From an uncultured Clostridium sp. (GTDB lineage: Bacteria; Bacillota; Clostridia; Christensenellales; Pumilibacteraceae), in assembly GCA_900555125.1 (NCBI GenBank), contig USKH01000052.1:1-7623 (forward strand): a stretch of 7,623 nucleotides of DNA, in the 5' to 3' direction. The notes under the pieces are model-generated. The model saw nothing but the letters and a program-made list of their open reading frames with translations. It did no database searches and was not told the origin of the DNA. Of this stretch, positions 1 through 5,633 are shown in pieces; positions within the stretch are counted from its first letter, which is position 1, and the number at the start of each line of letters is the position of its first letter. Made by a program: the position numbers and the translations under genes.

Positions 1-8
1 TTAAACAT

Positions 9-45
9 AAAAAAATCGGCGCGGCGCATTTACCGGGACCGATTT
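9..45 (-). terminator. Rho-independent terminator of the small membrane protein gene
   Basis: Read on the minus strand, AAATCGG (45-39) pairs with CCGATTT (19-13). An inner CGG/CCG stem (35-33 with 24-22) closes an 8-nt loop, with a small internal loop between the two stems. The hairpin runs straight into seven T (15-9). It starts 48 nt after the stop codon of the gene ending at 94. The stem plus T-tract is the classic intrinsic terminator layout. The plus strand has no comparable T-run directly after the stem, so it is assigned to the minus strand. Confidence 0.85.
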
Positions 46-93
46 CTCTTTTTTGTTTTATTTCTTTCCGCTTTCTTACGACAAACAAGCAAA

Positions 94-351
94 TCAAGAC
101 AGAATGGGTCTTTCTTTGCTTAAAATCACGGTGATAAGATCGGCAATCCAGCAAATCATTCCGCCGGGGATAATCCACAGTATGCCCACAACTATAAGAA
201 GCGCGCTACCCGTTTCCACTCCTTTGATTATACGGTAAATAGCCCATATAATATCCAGGCAGGGAATACAGAATAAAATTTTGAGAATAAGCGGCAGATT
301 GTCGATAGCTTCTACAAATCCCGTTTTCTTTCCGTTGTTGTTTTCGTCCAT
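94..351 (-). CDS. Small two-helix membrane protein of unknown function (85 aa)
   Basis: A short hydrophobic protein I cannot assign to a named family. Residues 1-18 are polar (MDENNNGKK). A first hydrophobic segment spans about 19-42 and a second, long one about 48-77. The second is broken by IIPGG at 60-64, so it may form a helical hairpin or one long helix. The short tail is charged (SKERPILS). The frame stays open upstream to an ATG at 402, but the start at 351 is chosen because GGAGGA (366-361) lies 9 nt upstream of it. The longer version would place that ribosome site inside the gene. The gene appears to be transcribed alone, with a promoter at 411-438 and a terminator at 9-45. The topology is general to many small inner-membrane proteins, and no catalytic motif is visible. 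Confidence 0.75.
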   Translation of the reverse strand: MDENNNGKKTGFVEAIDNLPLILKILFCIPCLDIIWAIYRIIKGVETGSALLIVVGILWIIPGGMICWIADLITVILSKERPILS

Positions 352-360
352 AACAATATC

Positions 361-366
361 TCCTCC
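361..366 (-). promoter_or_regulatory. Ribosome binding site that fixes the start at 351
   Basis: The minus strand reads GGAGGA, 9 nt before the ATG at 351-349. It decides against the upstream in-frame ATG at 402, which has no comparable site. Confidence 0.75.
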
Positions 367-410
367 GAAAAATTTATTGCTTTTAACTGCTATTAAAAAC
401 ATCGACTATA

Positions 411-438
411 ATTATAATACGTTTTTCGGAAAAAGCAA
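411..438 (-). promoter_or_regulatory. Probable sigma-A-type promoter of the 85-aa membrane protein gene
   Basis: The minus strand reads TTGCTT (438-433), a 16-nt spacer, then TATAAT (416-411). The -10 is perfect, while the -35 matches consensus only in TTG. The predicted start near 404 gives a leader of about 53 nt containing the GGAGGA site. A dyad, AAAAAGC-AA-GCTTTTT at 430-445, covers the -35 box and could be a protein site or chance A/T symmetry. Confidence 0.5.
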
Positions 439-683
439 GCTTTTTATACATATTGTCGATTTTTTTAACCGCTGCGCCTGTCACTTTAAAACAACAACGG
501 GCGCGTTGCTTTCGCTCTGCGTCCGTTGCCGTAATAAAGGAAGAAATGTGAGATATTTTCATATCCTGAGTATAAGATACTCCCTTTGTGTGATTGACAA
601 ATGATATATGTGTGATTGTTTTATAAAACAGAGTTTACAGCCATTGATTTTTACGTCGGAATTCACCGATTCTGCCTGAATTT

Positions 684-1208
684 TTATAAAGACGGATTAA
701 GTCCGAGCTTCGCGCATATGGCAAGCGCAAATTGCATGGCAGCTTTCGGTCCGTTTGCGGTGATAAGGTTGCCGTCAACGGTAAGCTCTTCGCCGGTGTA
801 GGTTGCGCCTTCCAGAACGCGAACAAACTGGTCGGCGGGATAGCATGTAACACGTCTTCCCTCGGTTAGTCCGTTCATTCCGAGTACGGTTGCGGGAGCG
901 GCGCATATCGCGGCTACTATCTTGTGTCGGGCGTCGAACGTTGCCGCGCAACCTACGACTTTTTTGCATTCGCCCAATATTTTCGCGCCGGGCATTCCGC
1001 CGGGAAGCACCACCGCGTCGTAATCGTCGGGATTAAACTCTTCTTCCGTTATGTCGGCGATAACTTTTATTCCGTGCGCCCCGGTTACCTCTTTTTCGCA
1101 CACCGAAACGATATCGACAACGGCGCCCGCTCTTCTCAATACGTCCACCGCAGTCAAGGCTTCGATTTCTTCAAATCCGTTTGCGAGAAAAACGACTGCT
1201 TTTTTCAT
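684..1208 (-). CDS. DJ-1/PfpI-family protein (174 aa)
   Basis: A cytoplasmic protein of the DJ-1 subfamily (DJ-1, YajL). These share a flavodoxin-like fold with a reactive cysteine and have been linked to protein or glyoxal deglycation, glyoxalase III-like activity and oxidative-stress defence. It aligns over the whole family length. KKAVVFLANGFEEIEA at the N terminus supplies Glu16, equivalent to DJ-1 Glu18. AVVLPGGMPGA (about 65-75) is the family glycine-rich segment. VAAICAAPATVLG (about 98-110) is the nucleophile elbow, with Cys102 matching DJ-1 Cys106. Tyr123 sits where human DJ-1 has His126, and other bacterial members also vary there. GGAGGAG precedes the start. It is the last gene of the four-gene operon, 15 nt after its neighbour. 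The family call is firm, but the reaction is not determined by sequence. A repair or aldehyde-clearing role beside sugar-phosphate enzymes is inference. Confidence 0.92.
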   Translation of the reverse strand: MKKAVVFLANGFEEIEALTAVDVLRRAGAVVDIVSVCEKEVTGAHGIKVIADITEEEFNPDDYDAVVLPGGMPGAKILGECKKVVGCAATFDARHKIVAAICAAPATVLGMNGLTEGRRVTCYPADQFVRVLEGATYTGEELTVDGNLITANGPKAAMQFALAICAKLGLNPSL

Positions 1209-1223
1209 AAAATCTCCTCCATG

Positions 1224-1946
1224 TTATTTCTGACTGACGACTATTTCTTTTGCGGGAAGCGAAGTCCCTCTTTTCTGGATTTCTTCTATCAGCATCGCCG
1301 GAATGCCCAGACTTACGCCCTTTTCATTTATTCCGTCGAAAGTAACGCTTTTGCCGTTCATCTTGAATCCGGTTACAAATTTACCCTCGCAGGAAACTTT
1401 GTAAACGTACGGTTTTTCCGGATCGCCACTGTCTTTTTTGCCGACGTAAATTGTCTTCATACCCTTATTTTCGACAGCTTCGTAATTTGCCGAAAGCGGC
1501 GCGTCGAACGACAATTGAGGATTGATAATGCCCTGGGGACGCTCTTTAACCTGTTTTTTCTCGTATTCCAGCGTGTATTCGCCGTCAGAAAATATCACGT
1601 GGCGTTCGTCTATAATCTGAAACAGCAGAAATTTACCTTCGTACTTTATTGCCACTTCCACGTAGCGGGTGGGTCCTTTTCTCGACGCGATGAAATACAT
1701 CAATACAAGCAGAACCGCGCACGTTCCGGAAACCGACAGCGAAATTATTCCGAGCGTTTTGACCGACGACATATTCATAATGCCGAACAGCAGTCCGAAC
1801 AAAGCAAGCACGGCAAACGCATACACGAATATTGTGTATGCAAGCGGCGCCGCTCCCACGTCGGCTTTCACTTTACCCATTTTTTCATAGCGTTTCTGCA
1901 CTTCGCGCGCATAGATTTTCTGAGTGTCTTTTTGGTTTTCTTTCAT
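1224..1946 (-). CDS. Unrecognised membrane protein with two helices and a soluble C-terminal domain (240 aa)
   Basis: I do not recognise a family. Residues 1-33 are highly charged and likely cytoplasmic (many Lys, Glu and Arg). Two hydrophobic helices follow at about 34-57 and 64-87, with a short loop between them. The remaining 150 residues are polar, with alternating hydrophobic patterns suggesting beta structure (for example 94-112 and 178-205). With both termini on the same side and Lys/Arg flanking the helices, the C-terminal domain is probably cytoplasmic. No signal peptide, catalytic motif or nucleotide-binding motif is visible. The ATG directly follows the TAA of the PHP gene. Its ribosome site, GGAGGG, lies inside the end of that gene, so translation is probably coupled. 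The downstream DJ-1 gene starts 15 nt after the stop. The context suggests a membrane partner of the operon's enzymes, which is inference only. Confidence 0.85.
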   Translation of the reverse strand: MKENQKDTQKIYAREVQKRYEKMGKVKADVGAAPLAYTIFVYAFAVLALFGLLFGIMNMSSVKTLGIISLSVSGTCAVLLVLMYFIASRKGPTRYVEVAIKYEGKFLLFQIIDERHVIFSDGEYTLEYEKKQVKERPQGIINPQLSFDAPLSANYEAVENKGMKTIYVGKKDSGDPEKPYVYKVSCEGKFVTGFKMNGKSVTFDGINEKGVSLGIPAMLIEEIQKRGTSLPAKEIVVSQK

Positions 1947-2684
1947 TTAAAAATCCCTCCGCATACGGTTTGCCTGAATATAAAGTTTTTGTTTTCTTTC
2001 TTTCAACATGCGCATGAAATCGCGCTCGTTTGCAGCCTTTTCCGGAAGTTCGGTAACTCCCAGCAAAGCCCTGTCGGGACCGTGAATATCCGAACCCGCC
2101 GTATGGAAAAAGCCGAAATAATCGGCGTACACACGCGCCAGCGTATTGCTTTCAATAGTATTGGGGCTGGTGTTGATAACCTCCACGCCGTCCACACAAT
2201 CGGGCATAAGGCAGATATGGTCCATATACCGTTCTTCAAGCCGATAAGGATGTGCCTGAATTACCGTGCCGCCCGCCTCGCGTATTCTGTTAAGATATTG
2301 CCTGGTCGGGCAGGTTTCGACGTCGCCGCCGTAATTTTCCAGCCATTTTTCATCCACGCCGAACACCAGAAAATCGCAGCCGGCGTTGTTTGCAATCGGA
2401 TCTACCGTATGCGGAACGGTGTATTCGAAGCCGAAAAATACGTCAAGTCCTTTTTTATCGCCTTCGTCTTTAACCGCCCTGTAAGCGTCGCAGAATTTTT
2501 CAAGCCTGTACTTCCACTCTTTTTCCGGTCCGGGTGCCGCCGTGTTGCCGCAGAAAAAATGATTGGTGGAAAATATTCCCGTATAATCCTGAGATAAAAA
2601 AGTGTCCACAAGTTGTTCGGGTGTAAATTGTCCGCACTTGCTTCCCATGCAGTCGTGCGTGTGCATTTCGTATTTGTAACCCAT
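1947..2684 (-). CDS. PHP-domain metal-dependent phosphoesterase (245 aa)
   Basis: A stand-alone PHP domain, a trinuclear-metal hydrolase fold that cleaves phosphoesters in histidinol phosphatase, RNase AM (YciV) and polymerase-associated members. All four family motifs are present in order: His8-Thr-His10-Asp near the N terminus; Thr-Asn-His42; Gly-Phe-Glu87; Gln-Ala-His145-Pro; and Gly-Ser-Asp199-Ile-His201-Gly near the C terminus. These supply the expected metal ligands, so the enzyme should be active. Its length fits a single domain with little added. It is cytoplasmic, with no signal or membrane segment. The start overlaps the kinase stop by one base (TAATG) and has GGAGG upstream. The stop abuts the next ATG. 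Its substrate cannot be read from the sequence. Position next to a sugar 1-kinase makes a phosphosugar or sugar-nucleotide substrate attractive, but nucleic-acid substrates are equally known in the family. Confidence 0.92.
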   Translation of the reverse strand: MGYKYEMHTHDCMGSKCGQFTPEQLVDTFLSQDYTGIFSTNHFFCGNTAAPGPEKEWKYRLEKFCDAYRAVKDEGDKKGLDVFFGFEYTVPHTVDPIANNAGCDFLVFGVDEKWLENYGGDVETCPTRQYLNRIREAGGTVIQAHPYRLEERYMDHICLMPDCVDGVEVINTSPNTIESNTLARVYADYFGFFHTAGSDIHGPDRALLGVTELPEKAANERDFMRMLKERKQKLYIQANRMRRDF

Positions 2685-3754
2685 TATTTCGCCTCCGTAT
2701 ATCCCGTCATAGCCCCGAACATCTTTTCCATTTCTTTCACCAGCTTAAACTGCGTTTTCGCGCGGAGCAGATTATGCTTTGGCTTGTGAACGGCAAAGTA
2801 TACGTCGCCGTCCAGATAATCGGTTAAAAATCTCGCGCCGCACTCATACGTCATCAGCATGGACGAAAAGCCGAGCAAGCGTTTTTCTTCTGCCGTAATG
2901 TCGTCGCCGAACACTCCGAGATAAGCTTTTTCGAACGCGGCGTAATAGTCGCTTAAAAATTTGACCTTGGTAAGATCGGGCTCGTCCTCGTCGGCGGAGT
3001 TGCAGCCGGTACGAACGGCGTCTCCGAAGTCGTACAGCATACTGCCTTTCATAACCGTGTCGAGGTCGATTACCGAAACCGGTTTTTTTGTTTTCGCGTC
3101 AAACAAAAGGTTGTTGAACTTTGTATCGTTGTGCGTAACGCGAAGCGGAATAATTGCTTTCTCCATGCCGGCAAGCACCACGCCCGCCGCACTTTTACGA
3201 GACAGAACGAAGTCGTACAGCTCTTCTACTTCCGAAAAACGCCCCGCGATGTTCTTTTTCGCGGATTTTTCGAGGTTTTCCACTCGCCGTACGGTGTCGT
3301 GAAAATGCGGAATAACGTCGGTAAGCGTACTTGCGTCGAACCCGGCAAGATTTTTTGCAAACCCGGCAAAACACGCTCCGCCCTCGCCGAAATGTTCCGC
3401 CGACAACGGCATGTTTATTGCCACGGTATTTTCGATAAAGTTGTAAACGCGAAAACACCCTTCGTCCGTTTTAACGTAACTTGCGCCGTCCTTAGCACGG
3501 ACAAGGCTTAAACACCTTTTAACGTCGCCGCCCTGTTTTTTCACTTGTTCCGTATTAAAATCGCACACCGACGAAACGTTTCTCATAAGTCCGTCAACAT
3601 CCGAAAAAATTTTGTCGTTTATCTTTTGCAGAATAAACTTATTTTTCTTTCCGGTAACGAGGTTGGTTACGTTTATATGCCCGCTGCCGTACGACGACAT
3701 TTGATAATCGTCGCCGGGCAGATCGAAATAATTTAATATTTGTTTGTTTATCAT
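2684..3754 (-). CDS. nahK: NahK-like N-acetylhexosamine 1-kinase, APH-fold phosphotransferase (356 aa)
   Basis: Probably phosphorylates the anomeric hydroxyl of an N-acetylhexosamine (GlcNAc or GalNAc) with ATP, as Bifidobacterium NahK does in lacto- and galacto-N-biose use. The protein has the aminoglycoside-phosphotransferase fold and nearly the NahK length (about 360). The similarity, judged from memory of NahK, runs end to end. YGSGHINVTNLV (22-33) is the nucleotide loop and FILQKIND (40-47) carries the ATP-site lysine. DASTLTDVIPHFHDT (140-154) is a family block. LRVTHNDTKFNN (204-215) holds catalytic Asp210. VIDLDT (228-233) and DFGD (242-245) are metal and active-site segments. ECGARFLTDYLDGD (304-317) and HNLLRAKTQ (327-335) are further family blocks. 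GGAGG lies 6 nt before the ATG. It is the first gene of the operon, behind a strong promoter at 3782-3810. The usual partners (lacto-N-biose phosphorylase, GalT, GalE) are absent from this window, so the exact sugar is uncertain. Confidence 0.88.
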   Translation of the reverse strand: MINKQILNYFDLPGDDYQMSSYGSGHINVTNLVTGKKNKFILQKINDKIFSDVDGLMRNVSSVCDFNTEQVKKQGGDVKRCLSLVRAKDGASYVKTDEGCFRVYNFIENTVAINMPLSAEHFGEGGACFAGFAKNLAGFDASTLTDVIPHFHDTVRRVENLEKSAKKNIAGRFSEVEELYDFVLSRKSAAGVVLAGMEKAIIPLRVTHNDTKFNNLLFDAKTKKPVSVIDLDTVMKGSMLYDFGDAVRTGCNSADEDEPDLTKVKFLSDYYAAFEKAYLGVFGDDITAEEKRLLGFSSMLMTYECGARFLTDYLDGDVYFAVHKPKHNLLRAKTQFKLVKEMEKMFGAMTGYTEAK

Positions 3755-3781
3755 CGTAAGCCTCCGCTTTTTACCTTGTAA

Positions 3782-3810
3782 ATTATAGCAGATTTATTTC
3801 TTTTCGTCAA
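3782..3810 (-). promoter_or_regulatory. Promoter of the kinase operon
   Basis: The minus strand reads TTGACG (3810-3805), a 17-nt spacer, then TATAAT (3787-3782). The -35 matches at five of six positions, the -10 is perfect, and TGC directly before it makes an extended -10. The start is expected near 3775, leaving a leader of about 20 nt with the GGAGG site. This is the best promoter in the window. Its -35 lies 5 bp from the 18-bp dyad. Confidence 0.88.
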
Positions 3811-3815
3811 TCCTA

Positions 3816-3833
3816 TAACGCGCATACGCGTTA
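3816..3833. promoter_or_regulatory. Perfect 18-bp dyad between divergent promoters, candidate shared operator
   Basis: TAACGCG-CATA-CGCGTTA has perfect 7-bp arms and a 4-nt centre. It sits 5 bp upstream of the minus-strand -35 and 6 bp upstream of the plus-strand -35, so it is nearly centred. It lies upstream of both predicted start sites and would not be transcribed from either. That argues for a DNA-level protein site rather than an RNA hairpin. The size and symmetry suit a dimeric helix-turn-helix regulator. I cannot name the regulator family, and none is encoded in this window. Confidence 0.6.
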
Positions 3834-3839
3834 AATGAG

Positions 3840-3868
3840 TTTACTTTTAGCCGAGAATGTGGTATTAT
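3840..3868 (+). promoter_or_regulatory. Promoter of the ABC exporter operon
   Basis: TTTACT (3840-3845), a 17-nt spacer, then TATTAT (3863-3868), with TGG immediately before it giving an extended -10. The matches to consensus are four of six and five of six. The start is expected near 3875, so the leader is about 25 nt. It contains GGAG (3890-3893), 6 nt before the ATG at 3900. Confidence 0.8.
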
Positions 3869-3899
3869 TTAGAGCGGATTAATCATATCGGAGCAAAAT

Positions 3900-5633
3900 A
3901 TGCTGAAACTTCTTCCATACCTCAAAGGCTACCGGGTTAAAACAATTCTGGGTCCGCTGTTCAAGCTTGTCGAAGCAATACTCGAACTGCTGGTTCCGGT
4001 AGTCGTGGCAAAAATAATAGACGAGGCAATACCCGCAGGCAGAGCGGGCGATTATTCGCTTCTCACGAAATACGGCGTATATATGCTTGTGCTGGCTGCA
4101 GTGGGACTTCTGTTCGCGCTGGTAGCGCAGTACTTCGCCTCGCGCGCGTCCATGGGATTCGGCACAAACCTCAGAAAAGGCTTGTACGAACACATAAACA
4201 CGCTTTCGCAGGCGGACGTGGACAAGTTCGGAGCGCCGTCGCTTATGACCCGCCTTGTGGGCGACACCACTCAGTGTCAGCAGGGCGTTGCGATGTTTAT
4301 CCGACTGGTCACGCGCGCGCCTTTCGTCGTAATCGGCTCGATAATAATGGCGATTACCATTGCGCCAAAGCTTTCTCTTATATTCATAGGCGCGTCTCTT
4401 CTCATTGCGATTATCCTGTACTTTATAATGTCGCACTCTTTCCGCGCTTACGGCGTTGCGAGAGGGCTTTTAGACGACGTTTCGCTTTCGGTCCGCGAAA
4501 ACCTTAACGGCGTGAGAGTAATACGCGCATTCTCCCGAGGCGATCGCGAAAAAGCCGAATTCAACCGGAAAAACGACAAGATGACCTCAATTTCGATTGC
4601 CATCGGCAATGTAAGCAATCTTACCAATCCCGCCTCGTACGCAATTATTAACATTGCGGTTATTCTCGTTTTGTGGCTGGGGGGCAAGCAGGTTTATTAC
4701 GGTAATCTTTCTCAGGGCTCGATAATCGCGCTCGTAAACTATCTCACGCAGATAATGATTGCGCTTGCGGTGCTTGCCAACCTCGTCGTAACTTTTTCAC
4801 GCGCGTCGGCAAGTGCAAAGCGCATAAACGAGGTTTTTGCCACGCCGTCGTCCCGTCTTGGCGGCGACGGCGCCGCTCCCGATTATTCGGCACCCGCAAT
4901 AGAAGTTAAAAATCTTGCTTTCACATATGCGGGCAACAGCAAAAGCACGCTGTCCGGCATAAACTTCACGATAAAAAAAGGACAAACTCTCGGCATTGTA
5001 GGCGGTACCGGAAGCGGTAAAAGCACTCTTGTGCAGCTTATCGCGGGCTTGTACGACGTTACGGACGGCGAAATAAACCTGTTCGGACATCCCGTGTCGC
5101 AGTATACCGCCGCCGAAAAAAACGCGCTTATCGGCTTTGCTATGCAAAAATCGGTGCTGTTCTCCGGCACGATTAAAAGCAATCTTTTGTGGCGAAAACC
5201 CACCGCAAGCGACGACGAGCTTATCGCCGCAATAAAAACCGCTCAGGCATACGAATTCGTAAGCAAAAAGCCGGGCGGGCTGGACGAACCGGTTGTGGAG
5301 GGCGGAAACAACTTCTCCGGCGGACAGAAACAACGACTTAACGTTGCTCGTGCGCTCGTGGGAAAGCCCGACATTCTCATTCTGGACGACAGCTCGTCGG
5401 CGCTGGACTTTGCAACCGACGCCGCCCTTCGAAAATCGCTGAGAGAGGACTGTAAAGGAATGACCACGGTGGTCATTTCGCAAAGAGCCACTTCCATGCA
5501 GGCGATGGATCTTATTTTAGTAATGGACGACGGCGCGATTGTGGGAGCGGGTACGCACTCCGAACTGCTTGCTTCCTGCCCGGAATATCGCGAAATCTAC
5601 AATTCGCAGGTTGCCGAGGAGGACAGAGTATGA
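3900..5633 (+). CDS. Heterodimeric ABC exporter, half 1: degenerate catalytic residues, intact signature (577 aa)
   Basis: A type IV (MsbA-like) exporter half: six membrane helices (about 17-38, 58-80, 138-156, 158-177, 247-262, 274-298) followed by an ATPase domain from about 333. Visible motifs are A-loop Tyr343, Walker A GGTGSGKST (368-376), Q-loop Gln416, signature NFSGGQ (471-476), Walker B ILILDD (492-497) and D-loop SALD (500-503). Asp497 replaces the catalytic Glu, and Gln528 (VVISQRA) replaces the switch His. Its own Walker-site catalysis should therefore be weak, while its SGGQ signature completes the partner's active site. This is the TM287-type half of heterodimers such as TM287/288, BmrCD and LmrCD, which export drugs, lipids or peptides. 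The start is set by GGAG 6 nt upstream. The stop overlaps the next gene by ATGA. No peptidase or accessory domain hints at the substrate. Confidence 0.95.
   Translation: MLKLLPYLKGYRVKTILGPLFKLVEAILELLVPVVVAKIIDEAIPAGRAGDYSLLTKYGVYMLVLAAVGLLFALVAQYFASRASMGFGTNLRKGLYEHINTLSQADVDKFGAPSLMTRLVGDTTQCQQGVAMFIRLVTRAPFVVIGSIIMAITIAPKLSLIFIGASLLIAIILYFIMSHSFRAYGVARGLLDDVSLSVRENLNGVRVIRAFSRGDREKAEFNRKNDKMTSISIAIGNVSNLTNPASYAIINIAVILVLWLGGKQVYYGNLSQGSIIALVNYLTQIMIALAVLANLVVTFSRASASAKRINEVFATPSSRLGGDGAAPDYSAPAIEVKNLAFTYAGNSKSTLSGINFTIKKGQTLGIVGGTGSGKSTLVQLIAGLYDVTDGEINLFGHPVSQYTAAEKNALIGFAMQKSVLFSGTIKSNLLWRKPTASDDELIAAIKTAQAYEFVSKKPGGLDEPVVEGGNNFSGGQKQRLNVARALVGKPDILILDDSSSALDFATDAALRKSLREDCKGMTTVVISQRATSMQAMDLILVMDDGAIVGAGTHSELLASCPEYREIYNSQVAEEDRV

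Larger units (their letters stand above)
352..683. other. Gene-free interval between the DJ-1 gene and the small membrane gene
   Basis: No coding region could be supported in these 332 bases on either strand. The interval holds the leader and promoter of the 85-aa protein gene at its left end. It also has two adjacent small inverted repeats: GATAT-TTTC-ATATC at 552-565 and GAGTAT-AAG-ATACTC at 568-582. A 10-nt direct repeat, TGTGTGATTG, occurs at 587-596 and 609-618, 22 nt apart. A 14-bp A/T palindrome, TGTTTTATAAAACA, lies at 617-630. No hairpin with a T-tract follows the DJ-1 stop on the minus strand, so read-through from that operon is possible. The inverted and direct repeats have no assigned role. 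Confidence 0.6.

Noticed and set aside
352..402. Longer start of the small membrane protein at the ATG at 402
   Set aside because: The added 17 residues would contain the strong GGAGGA site that correctly spaces the ATG at 351, and no ribosome site precedes 402. The predicted transcription start near 404 would leave almost no leader.
594..627. Plus-strand promoter from a perfect TTGACA at 594-599
   Set aside because: The nearest -10-like hexamer, TATAAA at 622-627, is 22 nt away, too far. No plus-strand gene follows.
660..682. Terminator after the DJ-1 gene from AATTCA/TGAATT
   Set aside because: The stem is only 6 bp of mostly A/T with an 11-nt loop. The T-run lies on the plus-strand side, so it does not serve the minus-strand operon.
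924..2597. Very long plus-strand open frame (557 codons) opposite the DJ-1, membrane protein and PHP genes
   Set aside because: Its translation is rich in His, Phe, Arg and Val without any domain. It has no ribosome site and crosses three minus-strand genes, two of which carry complete, ordered family motifs. It is open only because the codon use of those genes avoids stops on the opposite strand.
3879..4436. Minus-strand 185-codon open frame reaching the divergent control region
   Set aside because: The translation is Arg/His/Tyr-rich with no domain, starts inside exporter half 1 without a ribosome site, and is explained by codon bias of the plus-strand gene.
4797..5483. Minus-strand 228-codon open frame inside exporter half 1
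   Set aside because: It is antisense to the ATPase domain, whose Walker A, signature and Walker B motifs are all in the plus frame. The antisense translation shows no motif or start signal.
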